Shown piece after piece: positions 53,984 through 62,423 of a DNA stretch of 64,000 bases; position 1 is the first letter of the stretch; every line of letters begins with the position of its first letter. This stretch comes from Paenibacillus yonginensis (GTDB taxonomy: Bacteria > Bacillota > Bacilli > Paenibacillales > Paenibacillaceae), in NCBI RefSeq assembly GCF_001685395.1, contig NZ_CP014167.1, positions 1,865,501 to 1,929,500 on the forward strand. Direction: 5' to 3'. The notes beneath the pieces were generated by a model. That model saw only the letters and a list, made by a program, of their open reading frames with translations, was not told the origin of the DNA and ran no database searches. The translations under genes were made by a program, and so were the position numbers.

Positions 53984-54553
53984 TTAGGCTTCCAAGTTAA
54001 ACAGCTTCCCCAGCGATATCTGAAAATCTTTGAACACATTCGACCGCACGTTATCCTGCTCCGTGTATAAGTCGCGCACTTGATATACGCCATCCTGCAG
54101 AGCATACACATGAACCGTGCGATTGCCGGGGTCGACGATCCAATATTCTTGGACACCATTTTTCTGATACAGATTGAACTTCTCATTAAAGTCTTTCAGT
54201 GCCGTTGATGGCGACAACACCTCGATAATCATTGTCGGCGCGCCGTGACAGCCGTTTTTGGAGATTTGACTCTTGGAGCACACCACCGACAAATCCGGCT
54301 GTGTCACATGATCAGGCGTATCGTATTGATCGCTCTCGCTGAAGAACACGTCGAACGGAGCAACAAACACATAGCAGTTCCGGTTCCGCAAGAACGTTCG
54401 GAGCGCGAAATGCAGTTCACCTACAACAAACTGGTGAAGGGCTGTTGGAGCCGGGGACATGTTATATGCCTTGCCATTAATTAATTCCCATGTTCCATCC
54501 CATGTCAACCAATCTTGATACGTGTGATGCTTCTTCTCATCCGGATTCGACAT
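53984..54553 (-). CDS. Uma2 family (DUF820) endonuclease-like protein
   Basis: 189 residues of the PD-(D/E)XK nuclease superfamily. The order is TYQDWLTWDGTWELINGKAY, HQFVVGELHFALRTFL, VTQPDLSVVCSKSQI with the active-site Asp, then MIIEVLSPSTALKDFNEKFNLYQK with the E and K positions, and EYWIVDPGNRTVHVY. Biological role is not established; the family is abundant in cyanobacteria and multiplies in accessory DNA. GGAGG precedes the ATG. It sits between the IS cluster and two decayed genes. Confidence 0.92.
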   Translation of the reverse strand: MSNPDEKKHHTYQDWLTWDGTWELINGKAYNMSPAPTALHQFVVGELHFALRTFLRNRNCYVFVAPFDVFFSESDQYDTPDHVTQPDLSVVCSKSQISKNGCHGAPTMIIEVLSPSTALKDFNEKFNLYQKNGVQEYWIVDPGNRTVHVYALQDGVYQVRDLYTEQDNVRSNVFKDFQISLGKLFNLEA

Positions 54554-54597
54554 TTGGATCTACCTCCTTCGGATTTAACACTCTGTTACTGCTTATC

Positions 54598-54790
54598 TAT
54601 AACTTACCTTGTTTAATCTGTTCGACAATTTCACCTGTCGTATAGAACTTGCCTTGCTTGAAATCCTATTCGGATTGTTCGATCAGTGGATATATGTCTG
54701 GGATCAGAATCAAGTCTATGAACGGCCCTTCTTAACGCGCTCGGATTATCATCCAATGTCGCAAACTCCTTCGATATACTTGTGAAAATC
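54598..54790 (-). pseudogene. Small decayed gene upstream of uma2
   Basis: Coding sense is visible in two frames: ISKEFATLDDNPSALRR, then after a frame change EGPFIDLILIPDIYPLIEQS followed by E, a TAG stop and DFKQGKFYTTGEIVEQIKQGKL. The last part ends naturally at 54598, 45 bases before the uma2 start. One frameshift and one nonsense codon make it inactive. The tail FYTTGEIVEQIKQG resembles small antitoxin-like or helical accessory proteins, but no family is assigned. Confidence 0.5.
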
Positions 54791-54869
54791 TGATTGCGTG
54801 TGCCTAAATTATAACACATATCGCCACGATTTCTTAGCGCTGAGTTGTTACTTTCAACTAACAATCGGA

Positions 54870-55672
54870 GGAATACAATATGCAATCTACGGATGTAAAT
54901 ATGCTCAAACTGCAGAATCACAAACATATCTCTGGCAATACGCAAAATGCAGCCGCAAACATAATCTTGATATAAATCAAATTAACTTGTTTTTGTCATT
55001 GATTTCGCAGAAACTTTGCCTGTTTTCGTCAGCGTTTTGGTTTCAGTTTGGATTCACATCTTGAGAGTGAACGTCAATTTCTACCTCGAGGCTTTTTGGG
55101 CCATCAATAAAAAATTCAAATCCGCTGCCAAACTCGCTAAGATCATCTAATGGGGGCAACTCTTCAATTTAAATGGTTACGTTTCTTAATGTCTAATTTA
55201 AATCACTTTTGAATAAAATTCGGTTTAAACTGTTCAAGTTCTCTCCGGGCTGAAACTTCTTTGGGTCCTTTTCCCTCCTTGGGGAAGGAGGCAGGAATAC
55301 GCTTGATGTCCTCCCAGTTGATTATCTCATCACATTCTTTATGTATGGATTTGATGAATTCTAGCTGGCTCTCAAACATCTGGACCTCATAAATCGCTTG
55401 TTATTGTTGCTCAAAGTTTCTCCATGTCTTCTGCAAACGCATAAGTTCATTTCGTTTTTGATAAGCCTGGCTTTTATATTTCCTTCTGGAGCTAGTAGAT
55501 TCCGAATATAAAAGTCCTGTCCCTGGCAAGCTCGCGGTAAACCTCCCGCCGGTTCTTGAATTAATACTGTACCGTAACCCTTTACTCCAAAACTGAGTCC
55601 TGCACTTTTGGAGCCTACATTTAGCCGGATTCCTGATGCAATTTTTATATTTTTTCTAAATCGAAGTCCCAT
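54870..55672 (-). pseudogene. Decayed DUF4236 gene
   Basis: It starts MGLRFRKNIKIASGIRLNVG, then SKSAGLSFGVKGYGT, a clear DUF4236 head. A frame change near 55570 leads to INSRTGGRFTASLPGTGLLY and YQKRNELMRLQKTWRNFEQQ, then a TAA, after which the same frame continues QAIYEVQMFESQLEFIKSIH to LEQFKPNFIQK. Further pieces follow in other frames: EELPPLDDLSEFGSGFEFFI to VHSQDVNPN, TKTLTKTGKVSAKSMTKTS, and YQDYVCGCILRIARDMFVIL. Together these describe a protein of about 260-280 residues broken by at least three frameshifts and two stops. The last boundary is uncertain. Confidence 0.78.
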
Positions 55673-55863
55673 TGCTTGAATCCTCCAATTCATAAGATTT
55701 TTCGAAAGCGTTTACTTAGCATAATTACATTTATCTAGGGAGGCGTTATCAATTATTAATTAATACACTAAAATAGGGTAGACCCTTGACCGCAAGAGAT
55801 CAACACAAATAACCGAAAGATTTTGATTGATCGCTTCTTTATCAAATTCAATATTAAATTTGG

Positions 55864-55915
55864 ACAAAAAACTGCACTCAATTGTTAGATGATCTTCAAC
55901 AATCGGAGTACAGTT
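55864..55915 (-). terminator. Terminator of the CIRCE-controlled glycosyl operon
   Basis: Long hairpin: AACTGTACTC pairs with GAGTGCAGTT and, inside it, ATTGTT pairs with AACAAT. T6 follows on the minus strand. It lies 90 bases after the last gene of the operon. Confidence 0.88.
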
Positions 55916-56003
55916 CTGTTTGCTGCCTAGGTGTTTTTTCTGAAATCCACTAAAATGGATTCTGACCGTTTTCTCCCCAAGCAAGGATACCTCTCTCTAT
56001 TAT

Positions 56004-57071
56004 TCATCCTATCTGCTGCGGCTCCAATACTGGCCCTTCCAGCTTCTCGCAGATCGCTTCCGTTAACAAATAAGAGAGGACCGCTTCCGCCCCGCAGTTC
56101 ACGTTCGGGCCGTGCTCCTGAAGGCCGTCGTAGCAGCTGCCGTCCTGTTCGTTGACCATGGCTGCCCCCAGGTCGTTATCGCCGTAGAACCAGGCTCGGC
56201 ACTTGCGGGCCGTCTCTTTATAAGCCGGCTCCCCGGTCAGCTCGTACGCTTTGGCCGCCGCAAGCGCCAGCTTCATGACGTCGATCGGCTGCTGGTCCCA
56301 TACAGCGCGGAAGCCGGGACGGCACCAGCCGTTGCTGCCGACCACGCTGATTTGCCCGGTTTCATTCCGGGAAATGCCGATCAGGAAATCAAGGCTGTGT
56401 CTGGCAATGTCCAGCAGCTCAGTCTGCTCCAGCATTTCATAAGCCCAGAATAAGCCCCAAGGCAGCACACCGTTGCTGTAAGTCAGTTCAGGCTCGAACC
56501 AGGACCAGTTCGCGGCCGAATGTTTACGGTACAGAGCAGTTAAACGGCCGGAGAGCATGTCAGCCAGGCCCATCATCTTCTCATCTGCCAAGCCAGCGCG
56601 TTTGAGCAGACCAATGGCGGCAAGCGAATAAGCCCATCCGCGCGGATAACGTTGGTTCTTGGCCTGCTTCAGCGCCTTATGGAACATACTTTCAGCGGCT
56701 AGACCGATTGAAGGAGAAGGACGCCGGGCCATGGCCAGCGCGCAGGCCCACAGACAGCGTCCGAGGCAATCGTCCGAAGGCTGCTCGGGTTCCCGGCTGC
56801 GGTCATAAGCAAAGTTGTTATAGAACCGCCCATCCTCCTCCTGGGCCCAAAGCAGAAAGGCCAGATACTTCTCAGCCAGCGATAAAAGCTGCTTATCGGT
56901 CTGCTCCCCGCAGCGGCCAAGCCATTCCAGGCACACCCAGAAAGCACGGGCCTGATCGTCGGTGCTGTAGCCTTCCTTTCTGCGTGGCAAGGAGCCGAGG
57001 CTATGCTCCAGGATGCCGGTATCGTCCGTCATTTTGATCAAATGATCAAACCGAATGTTCGGCTGCTGCAT
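56004..57071 (-). CDS. Alpha/alpha-toroid (six-hairpin glycosidase-like) protein
   Basis: 355 residues. It starts NIRFDHLIKMTDDTGILEHS then RKEGYSTDDQARAFWVCLEWL, the pattern seen in domains that follow or accompany GT4 glycosyltransferases. The body has repeated helical hairpins (DDCLGRCLWACALAM, SNGVLPWGLFWAYEMLE, WDQQPIDVMKLALAAAKAYE). The fold suggests a glycosidase, phosphorylase or epimerase acting on the glycan made by its neighbours; no reaction is proven. It overlaps the glycosyltransferase by 26 bases and is the last gene of the CIRCE operon. No signal peptide, so cytosolic. Confidence 0.78.
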   Translation of the reverse strand: MQQPNIRFDHLIKMTDDTGILEHSLGSLPRRKEGYSTDDQARAFWVCLEWLGRCGEQTDKQLLSLAEKYLAFLLWAQEEDGRFYNNFAYDRSREPEQPSDDCLGRCLWACALAMARRPSPSIGLAAESMFHKALKQAKNQRYPRGWAYSLAAIGLLKRAGLADEKMMGLADMLSGRLTALYRKHSAANWSWFEPELTYSNGVLPWGLFWAYEMLEQTELLDIARHSLDFLIGISRNETGQISVVGSNGWCRPGFRAVWDQQPIDVMKLALAAAKAYELTGEPAYKETARKCRAWFYGDNDLGAAMVNEQDGSCYDGLQEHGPNVNCGAEAVLSYLLTEAICEKLEGPVLEPQQIG

Positions 57072-58206
57072 GTTTGCCCACCTCGGCGAATAAACGAAGA
57101 TATTCCTGACCGACGTTTGGCCAATGCATTTCCTGGCCCAGCCGCTTCATTTTCCGGACAACCTCCTGCATCTGTACCTCGTTGGTCATAAGCTGAACAA
57201 TCCGCTTCTCCCACTGCTTCTCGTCATCCGCCGGAATCAGCAGCTCCGGTTCCTCTGCCAGCAGATCCTGGGCGTAGCAATAAGGCGTAGACAGGACAGG
57301 CCGTCCAAGACCGACGGCATAAGCCAGCGTTCCACTTGTGATCTGTTCAAGGCCCGGATAAGGCGTGACATATACGTCACAGGCCGTAATATGACGCACC
57401 AAATCCTGCTCCTCCATGTACTGGTCGATCATGACCACGTTTTGCTCGATGCCGCTCTGTTTGATCATCGCCTTCAGCTCTTCGCGGTACTGCTCGCCCT
57501 CCCGTTTCTTAACCTCCGGATGGGTCTGCCCGACGATGGCATAAAGCACGTTGGGCACCTGCTTGACGATTTCCGGCAGGGCCTTCAGAATCAGCTCAAT
57601 CCCTTTGCCCCGGCCCAGCAGACCAAACGTCATCAGCACTTTGCGGTCTGCCCAGCCTAACTTTCTCCGGAAGGACTGTCTGCTTTCAAGCCCCTGCTCC
57701 GGCGTGCCGTGCGGAATGAAGACGATTTTATCTTCAGGAATGCCGAATGCCCGGTGCAAATAGCCAATCGCCTTGCGGTTCATCACGACTATCCGGGCAC
57801 TCCGCTCGGCGATTTCCCGTTGAATGGAGGCGTAGGGCTCACGCGGATGCTCAAACACCGTATGGAACGTAGTCACAAGCGGTTTGTTCAGGTGGCGGAT
57901 CAGGTTCAAAAGATAACGGCCCGCCTCCCCTCCAAAGATGCCGAATTCATGCTGCAAAGAGACCACTTCTACGTCCGAAGCGTTAATTTTATGTGCCATC
58001 TTCTCATAATCATATTCCGAATCCCGCCGCAGCACCCACAGCAGCGGGTCTCCAGGGCCGTCCGCCGGGCCGTCGTGCAGCACGATTACAGGATCCTTCG
58101 CCCGCCAATCCTTAGCCGCGTTGACGGCTTGCCGCAGATGAAAAGTGAAGGTGGCCAGTCCACATTTCTTGGGTACATAGGTACTGATATAAGCAATTGA
58201 AGTCAT
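57046..58206 (-). CDS. Glycosyltransferase family 4 protein
   Basis: 386 residues, GT-B fold. The N-terminus IAYISTYVPKKCGLATFTFH, a mid-protein LQHEFGIFGGEAGRYLLNLI and the C-terminal donor site (VTPYPGLEQITSGTLAYAVGLGRPVLSTPYCY) place it in the GT4 retaining group that uses nucleotide-activated sugars. The acceptor is unknown. Its ATG overlaps the upstream stop (ATGA) and its own end overlaps the next gene, so the three products are translationally coupled. Confidence 0.92.
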   Translation of the reverse strand: MTSIAYISTYVPKKCGLATFTFHLRQAVNAAKDWRAKDPVIVLHDGPADGPGDPLLWVLRRDSEYDYEKMAHKINASDVEVVSLQHEFGIFGGEAGRYLLNLIRHLNKPLVTTFHTVFEHPREPYASIQREIAERSARIVVMNRKAIGYLHRAFGIPEDKIVFIPHGTPEQGLESRQSFRRKLGWADRKVLMTFGLLGRGKGIELILKALPEIVKQVPNVLYAIVGQTHPEVKKREGEQYREELKAMIKQSGIEQNVVMIDQYMEEQDLVRHITACDVYVTPYPGLEQITSGTLAYAVGLGRPVLSTPYCYAQDLLAEEPELLIPADDEKQWEKRIVQLMTNEVQMQEVVRKMKRLGQEMHWPNVGQEYLRLFAEVGKHAAAEHSV

Positions 58207-59243
58207 GCCTGCATCACTCCTGTCCGATTCATTACGGCTTCATGCAAAATATGTCTGGAGCCCAGCTCCAGTCCGTAGCCGAAGATACAGTTGCTCAAAT
58301 GGGCGCCTTCATGCACCCGGCATTTATTCCATAAAATGCTGTCCGACAGACGGACATTGGGTCCGATCACGCATTGATCGCCCAAAACCACATTAGGTCC
58401 GATTACCGAGCGTGCGCCAATCCGGACGTGATCGCCGATCAGTACAGGCGGCACAAGCAGGACGCCGGGACCGATCTTGCAGCCCTTGCCCATCCGGATG
58501 CCGTCCCCGTCATCCTGTCCGGGGACCGGCAGCCGGCTCGCCCCTCTCAGCAGATCCCAATGGAGGCTGCGGTAGCGGTCCTTCGTTCCCATGTCCGCCC
58601 AGTAACCTTCGATCCGTTGGCCGTAAACGCCGGCGTCCCCTTCGATCAGGGCAGGGAAAGTTTCACGTTCAATGGAGACCTCCCGATGGGACGGAATAGC
58701 TGCCAGCACCTTTTTATCCATGACATAAATGCCGGCATTAATAAGTCTTGAAGGAGCTTCCTTCAGACGGGGTTTCTCCACAAAACGCAAGATCCGTCCA
58801 GTCTCGTCCAGCTCAACCACACCGAACTGCGTAGGGTCCTCTACCTCTTTAAGGGCGATGGTGACCTGGCCGCCATGGCGTTCATGCGCTTCCAGCAGCG
58901 GCTTCAGCTCCGTATCGTGGACAACGTCAGCATTAATGACCACAAACCGGTCATCGAGCAAAGGTTCAGCATTTTTGATCGCTCCAGCCGTGCCTAGCAG
59001 CTCGCGTTCGACCGCATATTGGATCGACACGCCCCACTTGCGCCCGTCGCCAAAGTAGGTTTTGATTTTTTCGGGATGGTGCTTCAGGGCGATAACGAAT
59101 CGCTGAACGCCTTGTTCCTTCAAATGAAGAATAAGATGCTCCAGCCAAGGACGGTTTATCACCAAAGCCATCGGCTTCGGCATATGTTCCGTCAAGGGTC
59201 TAAGCCGTGTTCCCAGTCCTCCTGCCAGCAACAGTACATTCAT
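58203..59243 (-). CDS. Sugar-1-phosphate nucleotidyltransferase with left-handed beta-helix
   Basis: 346 residues. The Rossmann-type nucleotidyltransferase domain starts LLLAGGLGTRLRPLTEHMPKPM, with VINADVVHD as the metal-binding site and VEKPRLKEAPSRLINAGIYV. A C-terminal hexapeptide-repeat helix (IRMGKGCKIGPGVLLVPPV, then RIGARSVIGPNVVLGDQCVI) follows. It resembles mannose-1-phosphate guanylyltransferases. It would make the activated sugar used by the GT4 enzyme encoded next. First gene of the operon, directly behind a CIRCE element; AGGAGGAG precedes the ATG. Confidence 0.93.
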   Translation of the reverse strand: MNVLLLAGGLGTRLRPLTEHMPKPMALVINRPWLEHLILHLKEQGVQRFVIALKHHPEKIKTYFGDGRKWGVSIQYAVERELLGTAGAIKNAEPLLDDRFVVINADVVHDTELKPLLEAHERHGGQVTIALKEVEDPTQFGVVELDETGRILRFVEKPRLKEAPSRLINAGIYVMDKKVLAAIPSHREVSIERETFPALIEGDAGVYGQRIEGYWADMGTKDRYRSLHWDLLRGASRLPVPGQDDGDGIRMGKGCKIGPGVLLVPPVLIGDHVRIGARSVIGPNVVLGDQCVIGPNVRLSDSILWNKCRVHEGAHLSNCIFGYGLELGSRHILHEAVMNRTGVMQA

Positions 59244-59289
59244 CTTCGAGATCTCCTCCTGTCCGAAAAAATAAAATCGAGAGTTTTTG

Positions 59290-59316
59290 TTAGCACTCTA
59301 TTTAGTAGAGTGCTGA
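59290..59316 (-). promoter_or_regulatory. CIRCE element (HrcA operator) upstream of the glycosyl operon
   Basis: TTAGCACTC, nine bases, GAGTGCTGA: the CIRCE inverted repeat with one substitution in the last three bases (consensus GAGTGCTAA). It lies in the untranslated leader, 47 bases before the ATG and just downstream of a candidate minus-strand promoter (TTGAAC, 18 bases, TAAAAT), the usual CIRCE position. Confidence 0.88.
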
Positions 59317-59577
59317 TAATATACAATTTTATGTAAAACTCCTTTTTTCGTTCAAGCGATTCTAAAGGAAAATAAAGGTTTTGGACTGCCAAAATTTTTG
59401 ACTAAAGCCATGTTTTCTTTTTAAATCTCAAATTCTCTTTATTTTCCTGGCGTTTATACAGGTAGGACAATCTCTACGCATATCTGACGTCAATTATTTT
59501 GCAGATCGAACCAAATCCTCAAAACTTGGCTGCTAGATCCGAAGAGGAAGGTATTCCAATACGATACCTGACCATGT
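59317..59577. other. Intergenic stretch without recognised gene
   Basis: About 260 AT-rich bases between the CIRCE promoter and the terminator of the secreted-protein gene. The promoter of the glycosyl operon occupies the first 40 bases. Short open stretches exist but have no ribosome site or family likeness. Confidence 0.6.
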
Positions 59578-59622
59578 AAAAACACCCGCCAAGCCAGGTT
59601 TACAGCTTTAGCAGGCGTTTTT
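59578..59622 (-). terminator. Terminator of the duplicated secreted-protein gene
   Basis: AAAAACGCCTGC pairs with GCGGGTGTTTTT (minus strand, 10 of 12 with G-U pairs), ending in T5, 36 bases after the stop. Confidence 0.75.
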
Positions 59623-59657
59623 GGGTTTATGGGTTTGTGGCAAAGTTAGATCCCATT

Positions 59658-60512
59658 TTACAGATTTATAGCAAATACCCCGACTTGTTCTCCGGACTGT
59701 CCCATCCACAACGCTCCGTTGCCGATACTAATCCCTTTCCAGTTGACCCCTACTTTATCGACTTTCTGGGCTAACAAGGCTTTCTTCACTTTGGCGGTCA
59801 TGATTTTGTCGTATTTGGCGATAAAATCTTTGGCGGTCTTGATTTCCATGGTTTTGCCATTGCTGTTCACTTTCAGCGGATACACCATCAGCTGGGCCGC
59901 TTCCGATTTTTTGCCTTCCTTAACGTATTTCTGGAGCAAGCTGAAGTTATGCTCGAATACGACTGGATTTTGTATACCGGCTGCTTCATATGGGTTATTA
60001 ATGACATTAACTGAAATAACCCCAAGCTTATGGCTCCGTTCACCAATCCATAAATCTCCTTCCCCTACCCGAACTCCTTGGTAGTTCACAAACAGCTGAT
60101 CGACCTGTTGAGCCAGCAGATTAGCGCGTACGGCAGAAGTGAAGATGCGGTCGTATTTGTTCACAAAATCTTTTTTGCTGTAAATCAAAAAGGTTTTATT
60201 ATTTTTGTTCAGATTCATCGGGTAAGAGATCAGCTCTGCCACTTGCTCAGGTTTATTATCCTTAACCGCTTTCTGCAATTTGGCAAAATAAGCCGTAAAT
60301 GCCGCCGGGTCTTTAATGCCGGCAACCTCATAAGGATTTATGCCGCCAGCTTTAGTTGCGGATTTCGTTACAGATTTCGTTGCGGTTGTCGTTATGGAGG
60401 CAGGTGCGGATGCTTTTGTGCCCTGCTCAGCCCAAGCCTGCCCGGAAAATGCGGCTAATGCGACTGCGATGCTCAACATCATTGCGGCTTTCTTTTTGGT
60501 GTTGTTTGTCAT
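59658..60512 (-). CDS. Secreted protein with two tandem homologous modules
   Basis: 284 residues. MTNNTKKKAAMMLSIAVALA ending AFSGQAWA is a signal peptide with an AxA cleavage site. After a Thr/Lys/Ala linker come two copies of a 110-residue module. Copy 1 starts NPYEVAGIKDPAAFTAYFAK and ends VGEGDLWIGERSHKLGVISV. Copy 2 starts NPYEAAGIQNPVVFEHNFSL and ends IGNGALWMGQSGEQVGVFAI. Shared landmarks are YPLKVN/YPMNLN, KDFxxKYDxI and LLAQxVD. The pattern resembles SnoaL/NTF2-like extracellular folds, but the family is not certain. The ATG at 60512 follows GGAGGG. Confidence 0.83.
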   Translation of the reverse strand: MTNNTKKKAAMMLSIAVALAAFSGQAWAEQGTKASAPASITTTATKSVTKSATKAGGINPYEVAGIKDPAAFTAYFAKLQKAVKDNKPEQVAELISYPMNLNKNNKTFLIYSKKDFVNKYDRIFTSAVRANLLAQQVDQLFVNYQGVRVGEGDLWIGERSHKLGVISVNVINNPYEAAGIQNPVVFEHNFSLLQKYVKEGKKSEAAQLMVYPLKVNSNGKTMEIKTAKDFIAKYDKIMTAKVKKALLAQKVDKVGVNWKGISIGNGALWMGQSGEQVGVFAINL

Positions 60513-60631
60513 TGTGGTTCCCTCCAATGGATTGGTTGCTTCGAGTATATAGCTAGGATGTATTCAACAAGTGTACACCGGAGAAGAAATTCATATTTTT
60601 TAAACACCACGGGAGCAGCCTCCAGATAAGA

Positions 60632-60657
60632 GAAAAAGGCTGCCCGGGAGGGCAGCC
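60632..60657 (-). terminator. ABC-F gene terminator
   Basis: GGCTGCC / GGCAGCC stem followed by T5 on the minus strand, 28 bases after the stop. Confidence 0.9.
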
Positions 60658-60685
60658 CTGTCGCAACGTATAACATACGTTTGTC

Positions 60686-62242
60686 TTAAAATACTTTCGT
60701 TGTCCACGATTCGCAGTTCCACGTCTCCGTCACGACATCGCGGTAAAATTCAGGTTCGTGAGAAATCAGCAGAATGCTGCCCTTGTACGCTTTGAGCGCC
60801 CGCTTCAGCTCATCTTTCGCATCGACGTCCAGATGGTTGGTGGGCTCGTCCAGCACCAGCAGATTTGTTTCATGGTTGATCAGCTTGCAGAGCCGGACTT
60901 TAGCTTTCTCGCCGCCGCTCAGCACAGCTACCTTGCTTTCGATGTGTTTGGTCGTCAAGCCGCATTTGGCTAGAGCCGCCCGCACTTCAAACTGGGTAAA
61001 GGATGGGAACTCATTCCAGATTTCGTCAATGCAGGTATTGTAGTTGGCTTCCTTCATTTCCTGCTCGAAATAACCGATATCCAGAAGATCGCCAAGCTGG
61101 GCAGAACCGGAAATCGGCGGAATTTGACCAAGAATGCTGCGCAGCAGCGTCGTTTTGCCGATTCCGTTAGCGCCGACGAGGGCAATCTTCTGCCCCCGCT
61201 CCATGCGCAGATTCAGCGGTCTGGAAAGCGGCGAATCATAGCCGATCACCAGATCGTGCGTTTCAAAAATCACCTTGCCGGACGTACGTCCTTCCTTGAA
61301 GTTGAACTGCGGTTTCGGCTTCTCTTTGGCAAGCTCGATGACCTCCATCTTGTCCAGCTTCTTCTGGCGGGACATCGCCATATTCCGCGTAGCCACACTG
61401 GCTTTGTTACGCGCCACGAAGTCCTTCAGGTCGGCGATCTCCTGCTGCTGGCGCTTGTAGGCGGATTCCAGCTGCTGTTTCTTCGCCTCGTACACCTGCT
61501 GGAAATAATCGTAGTCGCCCACATAACGTGTCAGCGCCTGATTTTCCATATGATAGATCAGATTGATTACGCTGTTCAGGAACGGAATATCGTGTGAAAT
61601 CAAAATAAAGGCATTCTCGTATTCCTGCAAATAACGCTTCAGCCATTCGATATGCTGCTCGTCCAGATAGTTCGTAGGCTCGTCCAGCAGCAGAATGTCC
61701 GGTTTCTCCAGCAGCAGCTTGGCCAGCAGCACTTTGGTCCGCTGACCGCCGCTCAGGTCGTGAACGTCCTTATCCAGACCGATATCGGTAAGACCGAGAC
61801 CACGCGCGGTTTCATCGACTTTGGCATCGATCATATAGAAATCCTGATTGGTTAACGTGTCCTGTATGGTGCCGACATCCTCAAGCAGCTGCTCCAGCTC
61901 CTCAGCGGATACATCGCCCATTCTGCCGTACATGTCGTTCATCTCTTGTTCCATATCGAACAGATATTGAAACGCTCCGCGCAATACGTCGCGGATCGAC
62001 TGTCCCTTCGTCAATACCGCATGCTGATCCAGGTACCCGACCCGCGTGCGTTTGGCCCACTCTACCTTGCCTTCGTCAGGCTGCAGTTTGCCGGTAATAA
62101 TGTTCATAAAAGTGGACTTGCCTTCGCCGTTGGCTCCGATCAGACCGATGTGTTCGCCCTTCAGCAGGCGGAAAGATACGTCACTAAAGATCGCGCGGTC
62201 TCCGAAACCGTGACTCAGACGTTCTACGTTTAATATGCTCAT
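60686..62242 (-). CDS. ABC-F family ATPase (YbiT/YkpA-like)
   Basis: 518 residues with two ABC cassettes and no membrane domain. Walker A sites are GANGEGKSTFMN and GANGIGKTTLLR, signatures are LSGGQRTKVLLAKLL and LSGGEKAKVRLCKL, and Walker B sites are ILLLDEPTNYLD and LLVLDEPTNHLD. The linker between them is long and basic (KKQQLESAYKRQQQEIADLKD). ABC-F proteins act on the ribosome; this branch (YbiT/YkpA) is a housekeeping translation factor rather than a drug-protection one, though that is inferred from motif style alone. Confidence 0.93.
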   Translation of the reverse strand: MSILNVERLSHGFGDRAIFSDVSFRLLKGEHIGLIGANGEGKSTFMNIITGKLQPDEGKVEWAKRTRVGYLDQHAVLTKGQSIRDVLRGAFQYLFDMEQEMNDMYGRMGDVSAEELEQLLEDVGTIQDTLTNQDFYMIDAKVDETARGLGLTDIGLDKDVHDLSGGQRTKVLLAKLLLEKPDILLLDEPTNYLDEQHIEWLKRYLQEYENAFILISHDIPFLNSVINLIYHMENQALTRYVGDYDYFQQVYEAKKQQLESAYKRQQQEIADLKDFVARNKASVATRNMAMSRQKKLDKMEVIELAKEKPKPQFNFKEGRTSGKVIFETHDLVIGYDSPLSRPLNLRMERGQKIALVGANGIGKTTLLRSILGQIPPISGSAQLGDLLDIGYFEQEMKEANYNTCIDEIWNEFPSFTQFEVRAALAKCGLTTKHIESKVAVLSGGEKAKVRLCKLINHETNLLVLDEPTNHLDVDAKDELKRALKAYKGSILLISHEPEFYRDVVTETWNCESWTTKVF

Positions 62243-62339
62243 GAATTTAACACCTTTTCCTTTAAACTGTATATTCTCGTCATATTATAAAGGCTAAAGC
62301 GTGATAACTCCATACAGGTTGGAAAAAAGACTCTCCCAA

Positions 62340-62397
62340 GCGGCATGAAGCCGCGCCGTGGTCTAAGCAGGCTTTGTTGCCTGCGGCAGCCGCTGCC
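62340..62397 (-). other. Three adjacent GC-rich hairpins
   Basis: GCGGC/GCCGC (62340-62354), GCAGGC/GCCTGC (62367-62384) and GGCAGC/GCTGCC (62385-62397), stacked in the gap after the TetR gene. The last two abut. On the minus strand a T-rich stretch follows about 10 bases later, so the set may act as the tetR terminator. Confidence 0.5.
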
Positions 62398-62423
62398 CGC
62401 TACGCCGGCCAACAATACGGGGA

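Noticed and set aside
55760-55984. 74-codon minus-strand frame after the glycosyl operon
   Set aside because: It runs straight through the strong operon terminator (55864-55915) and has no family likeness, so it is unlikely to be a gene.
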